From Achromobacter veterisilvae (lineage in GTDB: Bacteria > Pseudomonadota > Gammaproteobacteria > Burkholderiales > Burkholderiaceae_B), in contig NZ_UFQC01000003.1 of the NCBI RefSeq assembly GCF_900496975.1, positions 1 to 64,000 on the forward strand: a stretch of 64,000 nt of DNA, given 5' to 3'. The position numbers and the translations under genes were made by a program. The notes under the pieces are model-generated. The model made no database searches, had not been told where the DNA came from, and worked only from the letters and a program-made list of their open reading frames with translations. The number at the start of each line of letters is the position of its first letter. The stretch's first letter is position 1. Of this stretch, positions 1 to 7,472 are shown one piece after another.

Positions 1-1292
1 CGCAGGCCGCGCCCGCCGCCGTTCCCGCTCCGGCGCCCGCCGCCGCGGCGGCCTCTCCCGCCGCCGAGCCCCAGGTCATCGTCCCCACCGAGCTGGACAC
101 CAAGGCCTGCATCGCCAAGCTGCGCAAGGGCGCGGCCGCCAACGGGCTGACCGTGGCGGATTGGGACAAGTACACGGCCGGCGCCAAGCTGCTGCCCACG
201 ACGGTGGCGTCGGCCAAGGGCCAGCCCGAGGGGCGCGAAGCATGGTGGGACTACATCGCCAAGACGGTGGACGACGAACGCGTGAAGGACGGCAGCGCCG
301 TGCTGTCCAAGTACGGTCCGCAACTGGCCGCCATCAGCCAGCAGTACCAGGTGGATCCGGCCACGCTGGTCGCCATCTTCGGCATCGAAACCAACTACGG
401 CCGCCAGGTGGGCAAGACCGACGTGCTGAACGCCTGGCTCACGCGTGCCTGCACCGAGAACAAGCCGCTGTGGGAAAAGAACGCCTACGCGTCCGTGCGG
501 CTGCTGCGCGACGGCACGGTGCCGGCCGACAGCTTCGTCGGTTCCTGGAGCGGCGCCTTCGGCATGACGCAGTTCATTCCGACCTCGTTCTATGAATTGG
601 CCGCCGACGGAGACGGGGACGGCAAGATCGACCTGTACAACTCGTTGCCCGACGCCCTGGCGTCCACCGCCAACCACTTGCGCAAGCGCCGCGCCCAATG
701 GACGCACGGCCTGCCGGCGGTGGTGGAGGTGCGCGTGCCGGCGGACGTGGCGGCCGCCATCCCGCCCGAGCCCGACGCCGAATACGTCGGGTCGCAGGAC
801 CGCCGCACGATCGCCCAATGGGCCCAGGCGGGCCTGAAGCAGGGCGACGGGTCCGCGCTGAAGCTGCCGTCGGGCAACGACCAGCAGGCTTATCTGTTCG
901 CGCCCACCGGCGCCAAGGGGCCCGTGTTCCTGGCCACGGTGAATTTCGACGCCATCCTGCATTACAACCAGTCGCGCCGCTACGGCCTGGCCGTGTCGCT
1001 GCTGCTGAACCGCCTGCAAGGCGGCCCGGCGCTCGCCGCGGCCTGGCCCACGGACGATCCCGGCCTGTCGCGCGCGCAGATCAAGGAACTGCAGGAGATG
1101 CTCTACGGCCTGGGCTACGACGTGGGGGTTGCCGACGGCATCCCCGGCGCCAAGACCCGCGACGCCGTGCGCGAGGAACAGGCCAGGCGCAGCCTGCCGC
1201 AGGACGGGCGGGTCGGCAAGCGCATCTACGACGCGATCAAGGCCACCTGGCCGCCCGACGCGATCCGGGCCCGTCCGGACAGCCAATCGTGA
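1..1292 (+). CDS. Lytic murein transglycosylase, MltB/SLT_2 type with C-terminal peptidoglycan-binding domain (5' end outside window)
   Basis: Cleaves the glycan strand of peptidoglycan in the periplasm, forming 1,6-anhydromuramyl ends. The frame is open from the first bases of the window: an Ala/Pro-rich linker (PAPAPAAAAA type) precedes the catalytic domain, so the signal peptide and start lie upstream; the GTG at 153 is only an internal codon. The catalytic Glu sits in the GIETNYGR motif, followed by the family motif GAFGMTQFIPTSF and a calcium-loop-like DGDGDGKID segment. The last ~70 residues form a PG_binding_1 domain (LQEMLYGLGYDVGVADG). The stop overlaps the start of the next gene, suggesting translational coupling. 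Family assignment is firm; the exact MltB/MltD-type subfamily is not. Confidence 0.9.
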   Translation, partial: QAAPAAVPAPAPAAAAASPAAEPQVIVPTELDTKACIAKLRKGAAANGLTVADWDKYTAGAKLLPTTVASAKGQPEGREAWWDYIAKTVDDERVKDGSAVLSKYGPQLAAISQQYQVDPATLVAIFGIETNYGRQVGKTDVLNAWLTRACTENKPLWEKNAYASVRLLRDGTVPADSFVGSWSGAFGMTQFIPTSFYELAADGDGDGKIDLYNSLPDALASTANHLRKRRAQWTHGLPAVVEVRVPADVAAAIPPEPDAEYVGSQDRRTIAQWAQAGLKQGDGSALKLPSGNDQQAYLFAPTGAKGPVFLATVNFDAILHYNQSRRYGLAVSLLLNRLQGGPALAAAWPTDDPGLSRAQIKELQEMLYGLGYDVGVADGIPGAKTRDAVREEQARRSLPQDGRVGKRIYDAIKATWPPDAIRARPDSQS

Positions 1293-1891
1293 CGGCGGTG
1301 TCGGGCACGCAGGGCTACGGCGAAAACGCGGCGGCCCTTGCCGACCAATATGAGAGCATCGCCTTCGCGGACGTGCACCGCGACGTGGCGCACCTGATTC
1401 CCGCCGCGCCCGCGCGCATCGCGGATATTGGCGCGGGCTCCGGCCGCGACGCGGCGGCGCTGGCGCGAATGGGCCACGCGGTGGTGGCGGCCGAGCCCAC
1501 GCCCGAACTGTTCCAGGAAGGCCGGCGCCGCCATGCGCTGCCCAATCTTGAGTGGGTGGACGACGCCTTGCCCGGCCTGGCCGTCTTGCGCGAACAGGGC
1601 CGCGTATTCGACGTGATCATGCTCACGGCCGTATGGATGCACCTCGACGCCGATGAACGCCGCCAGGGCATGGAAGCGCTGGCGGCGCTGCTGGCGCCGC
1701 GCGGCCAGATCCTCATGTCGCTGCGCGACGGGCCGGTGCCGCCGGGGCGCCGCATGTTCGAGGTGTCCGCGCAGGAGACGATCGCGCTGGCGGCGGGGCA
1801 CGGCCTGTCGTCGCACCACCTTGCCGAGCGCGAAGACATGCTGGACCGCGCCGACGTGCGCTGGAGCTTCCTGGGCCTGCGCCGCGGCTGA
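1289..1891 (+). CDS. Class I SAM-dependent methyltransferase
   Basis: A 200-residue Rossmann-fold methyltransferase. Motif I is DIGAGSGRDAAALARMG (around residue 46), followed by the acidic end of strand 2 (VVAAEPTPE) and a conserved post-motif segment FDVIMLTAVWMHLD typical of Methyltransf_11/25 proteins. The start chosen is a GTG whose last two bases overlap the TGA of the transglycosylase gene, a coupled arrangement; the frame stays open further upstream, but that part lies inside the preceding gene. The substrate cannot be read from the sequence; the neighbouring cell-wall gene does not specify it. Confidence 0.82.
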   Translation: MTAVSGTQGYGENAAALADQYESIAFADVHRDVAHLIPAAPARIADIGAGSGRDAAALARMGHAVVAAEPTPELFQEGRRRHALPNLEWVDDALPGLAVLREQGRVFDVIMLTAVWMHLDADERRQGMEALAALLAPRGQILMSLRDGPVPPGRRMFEVSAQETIALAAGHGLSSHHLAEREDMLDRADVRWSFLGLRRG

Positions 1892-1978
1892 AGCCGCCGC
1901 GCCGTCTCATCCATCCGGACGTGGGCCGGGCGGCGGGCGGCCGGTATGATGGAAGGCATCGCAGCCCCTTTTTCCGCC

Positions 1979-2524
1979 ATGTCCGCAGCGCTGTTTCCCG
2001 CCACGTTCGACACCGTCCGCCTGCACGCGCAGCGCATGGACGAAACGCATCTTCCGTTCATCCGCGCCATGCATGCCGATGCGCGCCTCATGGCCACCAT
2101 GGGCGGCACCCGGGACCTGGCGGCAAGCCAGCTCTACCTGCTGCGCAACCTCGCGCACTGGACCCAGCAAGGCTTCGGCATGTACATGCTGAGCGAACGG
2201 GACAGCGGCGTGCCGGCGGGACGCGCCGGCTTGAAGCGCGCCGGCGATGCGGTCGAGGTGGCCTATGCCCTGGTGCCCGGCTGCTGGGGCAAGGGCTACG
2301 CCACCGAAATCGCCCGGGCGCTGCTGGCGCTGGGGTTCGGACAATTGCCCGTGGACGCGCTCGCGGCGGTGGCGCTGGACGGGAACGCCGCGTCCTGCCG
2401 GGTGCTGGAAAAGTGCGGCATGCGCCGCGTCGCCACGGCGGGCGAGGGCGCCGCCAGGAAGCGCCGCTACGAGATCCGCCGCGCCGAGTGGCGCGGCGCG
2501 ATCGGCGCTAACATTTCGGCATGA
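1979..2524 (+). CDS. GNAT family N-acetyltransferase (RimJ/RimL-like)
   Basis: About 181 residues with the RimJ/RimL layout: N-terminal FDTVRLHAQRM, a central VEVAYALVPGCWGKGYATE segment holding the acetyl-CoA-binding Q/GxGxG/A-like loop, and a C-terminal NAASCRVLEKCGMRR strand. It probably acetylates a protein N-terminus or small molecule; the target is unknown. An earlier ATG at 1946 gives eleven more residues; neither start has a clear ribosome-binding site, and I prefer 1979 because the family's conserved N-terminus begins soon after it. The last four bases (ATGA) overlap the next gene. Confidence 0.8.
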   Translation: MSAALFPATFDTVRLHAQRMDETHLPFIRAMHADARLMATMGGTRDLAASQLYLLRNLAHWTQQGFGMYMLSERDSGVPAGRAGLKRAGDAVEVAYALVPGCWGKGYATEIARALLALGFGQLPVDALAAVALDGNAASCRVLEKCGMRRVATAGEGAARKRRYEIRRAEWRGAIGANISA

Positions 2525-2706
2525 GCACCAAGCCTATTCCCGACGACGATCCGCAGCCCGTTCCGCCCGAACCGCCCGCGCCCGAAGAATGCTGCAACAG
2601 CGGCTGCATCCCCTGCGTCTACGACATCTACAACGAAGCCCTGGACAACTACCGGGAAGCGCTGAAAGCCTGGCGGGCCAGGCACGAAGGCAAATCCGGC
2701 GGTTAG
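2521..2706 (+). CDS. Small Cys-rich oxidoreductase-like domain protein
   Basis: A 61-residue protein with an acidic, proline-rich start and a compact motif ECCNSGCIPCVYD (Cys24, 25, 29, 32), followed by an amphipathic helix. This resembles the short 'oxidoreductase-like' domain (Oxidored-like, Pfam PF09791), of unknown biochemical role, possibly metal- or Fe-S-binding. It overlaps the upstream acetyltransferase by ATGA, so the two are probably translated together. Function remains a guess. Confidence 0.7.
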   Translation: MSTKPIPDDDPQPVPPEPPAPEECCNSGCIPCVYDIYNEALDNYREALKAWRARHEGKSGG

Positions 2707-2708
2707 CT

Positions 2709-3146
2709 TCAGCCGGCCAGCTTCATGTGGATGATGGGAAACGGCCGGCCCGAATCGTCGTACGCCGAGCGGCCGACGTCCTCGAAGCCGTAGTGCTTGT
2801 AGAAGCCGTGGGCTTGCGGATTCTGTTCGTTCACGTCCACCAGCAGGGTGCCGTGCAGCGAGCGCGCGAAATTCAGCAGGCGGCGGCCGGCCCCCTTGCC
2901 GCGCTTGTTGGCGTCCACGAACAGCATTTCGACCTTGTTGCCGTTCAGGCCCATGAATCCGGCGACCTCGCCGGCATCGTCCTCGCAGACCCACACCCGC
3001 ACCGATGGCAGATAGGTGTTGAGCACCTGCGGGTACATGGCCTGGATCTCTTTTTCCGTCAGGAACGTGTGCGTGGCGCGCACCGAACGGAGCCAGATGT
3101 CCACCAGGGCGAGGTCGTCGCCGTGATTGCGTTCTCGGATATTCAT
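2709..3146 (-). CDS. yjaB: GNAT N-acetyltransferase, YjaB-like
   Basis: A 145-residue acetyltransferase that closely follows E. coli YjaB in order and length (recalled, not searched): IWLRSVRATHTFLT near the N-terminus, MLFVDANKRGKGAGRRLL as the acetyl-CoA loop, DVNEQNPQAHGFYKHYGF and a C-terminal PFPIIHMKL. The frame is open further upstream, but the ATG at 3146 begins exactly at the family N-terminus (MNIRERNHGDDLALV). Its 3' end is only two bases from the convergent small Cys-rich gene. The physiological substrate is unknown. Confidence 0.85.
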   Translation of the reverse strand: MNIRERNHGDDLALVDIWLRSVRATHTFLTEKEIQAMYPQVLNTYLPSVRVWVCEDDAGEVAGFMGLNGNKVEMLFVDANKRGKGAGRRLLNFARSLHGTLLVDVNEQNPQAHGFYKHYGFEDVGRSAYDDSGRPFPIIHMKLAG

Positions 3147-3204
3147 TTTCTTATTGATGCTGAGGGGCGGGTGCCGCTGCGGGCCGCGCCGATCTCCCAA
3201 GGTG

Positions 3205-4947
3205 TCAGGCTCCGGAATTGCGATGGAGGTCCGTCGCCGCCAGGACGGTTTCCATCTGCACAGTATGCGCGAAAACGAAGCGGTCCCCGTAGACGGTTTC
3301 ATCCGGAAACTCCGAAATCAGCGCCAGCGGCAATTCTTCCCGATCGCTCTCCGTAACCTGCACGGGGATGCCGTTGAGCACATCGAATCCCGTTTCGAGC
3401 GCATGCGCGTGGAATAGTTCAAGCTGCCGGGCATTGAACTCGACCAGTCCGGGCACGTTGCGGGCCAGCCGCGCCGTGACGCCTTCGATCAGGCGGCGGG
3501 CGCGTTCGCCCCAGCCCGGATGATGGCGCAGCACCAGGAAGAAGCCCTTGGGGATCGTCCACAGTTCGAAGTGCCGCGGCAGGTAGCCCGACAGCGGGCG
3601 CGTCCATTCGTGGGCGGGGTAGCCGTGCAGGTTGATGTGCAGTTGCGCGCCGCTGATGGCGTGCGCCTGGTGCCGGCCTTCGCGTTCGAAGAAAGGGGCG
3701 CGTTCGCGGTAGGCGATGTCGTCGCCCAGCGCGCTGTAGCGCGACGCGTGCAGCATGTGGCGCGGATGGTGTTCGCGCAGCCGGTTGAACAGCGCGTAGC
3801 CGTCCGGGTTCTCGGCGGCGATGAGGGCGAAGTGGGCATCGCCGCGCCCGGCCAGCGCCTGCGCGGCGCGCAGGGCGCCGACGACGCCGGAGGTTTCGTT
3901 GGCGTGTTGCGCGCCCGAGATGAAGACGGCGGGGCCGGGGCCGCGCAGGTAGGTGCCCAGCACGGGGCGGCCCTGGCGCGAGACGGCCTGGAACGTGTCG
4001 CCGCCGAAGGCGGCCATGCAGCCGGCGATCTGCGCGGCCGAAAGCGGTTCGCGCACCTGCGCCAGCGGCGTTGCGAGCGCCGCGGGCGCCACGGGCGCGA
4101 GCGCGGCGAACGGTTCCAGGGAGATCAGCACGCGCGCCGCGCCGTCGTGGCGGCGGATGTCGGGAATGATCTGGCCGGGCTGCAGGCCGCGGTCGCCCGA
4201 CGGCCGGCCGGAGTGCTGCTGGAAATGCTCCAGCAGCGAGAAGTACACGTCCTCGTGCAGCGCTTCGAAGGTGCTGACGATTTCTTCGTCCACGGGCAGC
4301 GCGAAGTCGATGCCGGGCAGGTCCACGCGGATCTCCAGGCGGTCGAAATAGGGCTCGTGCGCGCCCCAGGCATGGCCGCGCACGGTGTCCACGATGCTGC
4401 GGAAGACCTGCTGGAACTCGGTGGCCTGCGCGGCATCGATCTGCGGCACGCCTTCGGCGTCGCGCACGCGCAGCCAGCCGGTGGGCGACAGTTCGGGCGT
4501 GCCGTCCTGGGCACGGCCGAGCTGGTTCGGCGCATAGACGCGTTCTTCGATCTTGCGGCCGTCGGCGTAGGTCAGGCTGACGTCGTAGTGCAGGTCGCTG
4601 GCGCCGGGCTGCATCGTGACGCGCGCGCCTTCCAGCAGGGCGACCAGCGGGTAGGCCTCCAGCGTGAAGCGCTTGGCCTGGGCGTGTTCGTGCAGGGGGT
4701 AGCGCACGACGACCGACGCCAGTCCTTCGCGGTCGACCTCTTCCAGGAAGTAATGCAGCAGCGGTTTGTAGGCGCTGCGAAAGCGGGCGGTGACGCCGGC
4801 CTGCGCCAGGCGGGCCTGCGCCGCGCGCCGGGCCTCGGCGCCTTCGAACAGCCAGCCTTCCACCACCGCGCCGCGCCAGGCCGGCGCCAGGTAGGCGTGC
4901 GTCCAGGCGTCCAGCGTGCGGTCGAATGTTCTATCCAGCAATACCAT
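3205..4947 (-). CDS. M14 family zinc carboxypeptidase-like metallopeptidase
   Basis: A 580-residue protein with no signal peptide, so probably cytoplasmic. The M14 zinc motif HxxE appears in FISGAQHANETSGVVGA (roughly residues 340-350), and a later HINLHGYPAHEW supplies the third-ligand region. The N-terminal ~300 residues form a domain I do not recognise. I start at the ATG at 4947 because AAGGA lies nine bases upstream; a TTG at 4956 is in frame but abuts that site. It lies downstream of a peptide ABC transporter on the same strand, separated by a palindromic repeat array, so a role in trimming imported peptides is plausible but inferred. Confidence 0.8.
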   Translation of the reverse strand: MVLLDRTFDRTLDAWTHAYLAPAWRGAVVEGWLFEGAEARRAAQARLAQAGVTARFRSAYKPLLHYFLEEVDREGLASVVVRYPLHEHAQAKRFTLEAYPLVALLEGARVTMQPGASDLHYDVSLTYADGRKIEERVYAPNQLGRAQDGTPELSPTGWLRVRDAEGVPQIDAAQATEFQQVFRSIVDTVRGHAWGAHEPYFDRLEIRVDLPGIDFALPVDEEIVSTFEALHEDVYFSLLEHFQQHSGRPSGDRGLQPGQIIPDIRRHDGAARVLISLEPFAALAPVAPAALATPLAQVREPLSAAQIAGCMAAFGGDTFQAVSRQGRPVLGTYLRGPGPAVFISGAQHANETSGVVGALRAAQALAGRGDAHFALIAAENPDGYALFNRLREHHPRHMLHASRYSALGDDIAYRERAPFFEREGRHQAHAISGAQLHINLHGYPAHEWTRPLSGYLPRHFELWTIPKGFFLVLRHHPGWGERARRLIEGVTARLARNVPGLVEFNARQLELFHAHALETGFDVLNGIPVQVTESDREELPLALISEFPDETVYGDRFVFAHTVQMETVLAATDLHRNSGA

Positions 4948-5032
4948 CTTCAGCAATCCTTAAAATTCTGGCGGGGCAACGGGGGCGTTGCGCAGTGGCG
5001 TCCGTGTTCCAGGGGGGGCGGTGGGCACTTGC

Positions 5033-5394
5033 TGCATCGGTGTCTGACACCCTTGCCGCGCCCGTGCATGCGGGCCGCCGTCTCCCCAGGGTGTCAGACA
5101 CCTGGGCGCACCCAGGTGACTCTGATGCGGCATCGGTGTCTGACACCCTTGCTGCGCCCGTGCATGCGGGCTGCCGTCTCCCCAGGGTGTCAGACACCTG
5201 GGTGTACCCAGGTGACTCTGATGCTGCATCGGTGTCTGACACCCTTGCTGCGCCCGTGCACGCGGGCCGCCGTCTCCCCAGGGTGTCAGACACCTGGGCG
5301 TACCCAGGTGACTCTGATGCTGCATCGGTGTCTGACACCCTTGCCGCGCTCGTGCATGCGGGCCGCCGTCTCCCCAGGGTGTCAGACACCTGGG
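5033..5394. repeat. Tandem array, 96-bp period, carrying eight GTGTCNGACAC palindromes
   Basis: GTGTCTGACAC occurs at 5040, 5136, 5232 and 5328, and GTGTCAGACAC at 5091, 5187, 5283 and 5379, giving alternating 51/45-bp spacing and a strict 96-bp period. Each unit also has CCCG-TGCATG-CGGG (with small variants) and, in the first three units, a perfect 8-bp hairpin CACCTGGG-NNNN-CCCAGGTG whose loop differs (CGCA, TGTA, CGTA) while the stem is invariant. The fourth unit is truncated after its last palindrome. Because 96 is divisible by three, every reading frame shows a 32-residue repeat, but I see no reason to call it coding. It separates the transporter operon from the M14 peptidase; the array and the following GC-rich element fill the whole 558-bp gap. 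Function unknown. Confidence 0.95.
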
Positions 5395-5445
5395 CCGCTC
5401 TGGCGCGAAGCGCACGCCCTGCGCGGGAATAGCCGCCCCGCCGCC

Positions 5446-5505
5446 GAGCCGCCTCAAGGCGGGGCAGCCTCCTCGGGGGGCAGCAAGCGAGCGCAGCGTG
5501 GGGTC
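5446..5505. repeat. GC-rich composite palindrome directly after the DppC-like stop codon
   Basis: Contains the hairpin CCGCC-TCAA-GGCGG followed by a G-run and a CAGCAAGCGAGCGCAG segment, ending at the base next to the permease stop codon on the minus strand. Elements of this style are, from memory, common between genes in Achromobacter and Bordetella and may act as transcript 3'-end stabilisers or weak terminators. There is no T-tract, so it is not a classic terminator. Confidence 0.6.
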
Positions 5506-6375
5506 TCACAATTTTCCGGTAGGGTCCAGGCGGTCGCGCAGCCAGTCGCCCAGCAGGTTCAGGCCCAGCACCGTCAGCATGATGGCCAGGCCCGGGAACA
5601 CGCTGACCCACCAGGCCGTCTGCATATAAGTGCGTCCGTCGGCAAGCATACCGCCCCAACTGGGGATCATGGGGTCCACGCCCAGGCCAAGGAAGGTCAG
5701 GCTGCTTTCCAGCAGGATATTGTTGGCCACGTTCAGTGTCATCAGGATGACCAGCGGGCCCAGCAGGTTGGGCACGATGTGGTGGCGGATCATGGCGAGG
5801 TCGCGCACGCCGAAGGCGCGGGCGGCCAGCACGAATTCGCGTTCGCGCAGCGCCAGCACCTGCGCCCGCACCAGGCGCGCGTACTGCACCCATTGCGACA
5901 CGATCATGAAGAAGATGACGTTGAACAGGCCGCCGCCCAGGATGGCGATGAAGGTGATCGCCACCAGGATGAACGGCAGCGCCAACTGCACGTCGGCGAA
6001 GCGCATCACGATCATGTCCCAGAAGCCGCGGTAGTAGCCGGCGATGAGGCCCATGACGATGCCCAGCAGCGCGCCGCCGATGACGGACGCGAAGCCCACC
6101 AGCAGCGAGATCTTGCCGCCGACGATGACACGCGCGAGCACGTCGCGGCCCAGCGGGTCGGTGCCGAACGGGTGCGCGGCGGTGGCGAAGGGCGCGGTGA
6201 GACGGGCGGCCAGGTCCATGGCCTCGCCGCCGTCCGGAAACAGCCAGCCGGAGGCCAGCACCAGCGCGATCATGATGCCGGTCAACAGCGCGCCCAGCAC
6301 GAATTCCAGCGAGCGGTAGCGGCTGCGCGGCTTGGCGGCCTGGGGAGCGGCGGCGGTGGAGGAGGTAGTCTGCAT
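5506..6375 (-). CDS. Peptide ABC transporter permease (DppC/OppC-like)
   Basis: A 289-residue inner-membrane permease. It has one N-terminal membrane helix (about residues 22-45), the typical TDPLGRDVLARVIVGGKISL entry loop of DppC proteins, and about five further helices. The EAA loop that docks the ATPase is EFVLAARAFGVRDLAMIRHH. The ATG at 6375 follows the DppB-like stop by five bases, so the two permeases are co-translated partners. Last gene of the transporter proper; substrate is probably a di- or oligopeptide, but the sequence does not rule out glutathione or other peptides. Confidence 0.9.
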   Translation of the reverse strand: MQTTSSTAAAPQAAKPRSRYRSLEFVLGALLTGIMIALVLASGWLFPDGGEAMDLAARLTAPFATAAHPFGTDPLGRDVLARVIVGGKISLLVGFASVIGGALLGIVMGLIAGYYRGFWDMIVMRFADVQLALPFILVAITFIAILGGGLFNVIFFMIVSQWVQYARLVRAQVLALREREFVLAARAFGVRDLAMIRHHIVPNLLGPLVILMTLNVANNILLESSLTFLGLGVDPMIPSWGGMLADGRTYMQTAWWVSVFPGLAIMLTVLGLNLLGDWLRDRLDPTGKL

Positions 6376-6380
6376 AAGGC

Positions 6381-7304
6381 TTACCGCGTGCGGATACGGG
6401 GATCGACGATGCCGTAGGCGATGTCGACGATCAGATTGACCAGGACGATGACGGCGGCCAGCACGGTGACCGTGCCTTGCAGCACCGGATAGTCGCGGCC
6501 GGAGATCGCGTCGAACGCCAGGGTGCCCAGGCCGGGCCAGTTGAACACCATTTCGATGACGACGATGCCGCCGATCAGGCCGCCGAACTGCAGGCCCAGG
6601 TAGGTGATGAGCGGAATGGCGCAGTTGCGCAGCGCGTGCTTGTACAGCACCACGCGTTCTTTCAGGCCCTTGCTGCGCGCCACCATGATGTACTGCGCGG
6701 ACAGCGTCTCCAGCATCGTGGTGCGCACCAGGCGGATGTTCGTGGCGCTGAGGATGATGGCCATCGTCAGCGAAGGCAGCACCAGGCTGGCGGGGCCGCT
6801 CCAGCCGGACGGCGGCAGGAGCGGGAAGGTGATCGACAGCAGCAGCACCAGCATCAGCGCCAGCCAGAAATTGGGGAAGGACAGCCCCACCAGCGACAGG
6901 ATGCGGATGGCCTGGTCCGTCGGCTTGCCGCGCTTGATGGCGGCCTGGATGCCCAGCGGCAGCGAAATCAGGATGGACGCGATCAGCGACGTGAACGCCA
7001 GCATCAGCGTGGCCGGCAGGGCGTCGCCGATGAGCTTGGCCACCGAGGTCCCGCCCATGAAGCTGCGGCCGAAATCGCCGTGCAGCAGGCCTTGCATGTA
7101 GGACAGGTATTGTTCGTGGAAGGGGCGGTTCAGGCCCAGCGCCTGGCGGATGTTGGCCAGGTCTTGCTCGGTGACGCTGCCCGACCCCTGGCTGAGCATC
7201 AGCGCGGGGTCGCCGGTCAGGCGCACGGCATAGGAAACCAGCAGCGTCACGGCCACGATCACGAAGACGGCCTGCAACACGCGTTTGATGAGAAATCCGG
7301 TCAT
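6381..7304 (-). CDS. Peptide ABC transporter permease (DppB/OppB-like)
   Basis: A 307-residue permease of the binding-protein-dependent transport family with six predicted membrane helices. The N-terminus (MTGFLIKRVLQAVFVIVAVT) and the following large periplasmic loop with the conserved LGLNRPFHEQYL segment are diagnostic of DppB/OppB proteins; the EAA loop is YIMVARSKGLKERVVLYKHA. It lies between the binding protein and the DppC-like permease on the same strand. A GC-rich palindromic element sits in the 168-bp gap upstream. Confidence 0.9.
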   Translation of the reverse strand: MTGFLIKRVLQAVFVIVAVTLLVSYAVRLTGDPALMLSQGSGSVTEQDLANIRQALGLNRPFHEQYLSYMQGLLHGDFGRSFMGGTSVAKLIGDALPATLMLAFTSLIASILISLPLGIQAAIKRGKPTDQAIRILSLVGLSFPNFWLALMLVLLLSITFPLLPPSGWSGPASLVLPSLTMAIILSATNIRLVRTTMLETLSAQYIMVARSKGLKERVVLYKHALRNCAIPLITYLGLQFGGLIGGIVVIEMVFNWPGLGTLAFDAISGRDYPVLQGTVTVLAAVIVLVNLIVDIAYGIVDPRIRTR

Positions 7305-7403
7305 AAATCGCCACCCCGGCTTTCGCCGGGGAAGGTCGGTAACGTTAAAGCGTCAACGGGCATCGTAAATGCGGCAACGGGCGCCGTTCCAGCGGGATGC
7401 CAC

Positions 7404-7470
7404 GGATCCGGCTCCGCCGGTCCGTAGGCATGCCCCCCTGGGGGGGAAGCGCGCAAGCGCTTCGGGGGGG
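7404..7470. repeat. GC-rich composite palindrome directly after the binding-protein stop codon
   Basis: Three palindromic blocks in series: CCGGC-TCC-GCCGG (7408-7420), CCCCCC facing GGGGGGG, and AAGCGC-GCAA-GCGCTT (7447-7462) flanked by G-runs. It ends two bases before the minus-strand stop of the peptide-binding protein. Such a stem after a highly expressed binding-protein cistron commonly sets a higher mRNA level for it than for the downstream permeases; that role here is inference. It is the same style of element as the one after the last permease gene. Confidence 0.65.
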
Positions 7471-7472
7471 GA

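Noticed and set aside
5033..5394. CRISPR array
   Set aside because: The sequence between the short palindromes repeats along with them, so there are no unique spacers, and no cas gene is present.
4926..5432. Open frames encoding a 32-residue tandem repeat protein
   Set aside because: A 96-bp period keeps every frame in phase, so long repeated frames arise automatically on both strands; there is no ribosome-binding site and no compositional sign of coding.
3520..6417. 965-codon open frame opposite the M14 peptidase and transporter genes
   Set aside because: It is antisense to well-supported genes, crosses the repeat array, and has biased low-complexity composition typical of GC-rich shadows.
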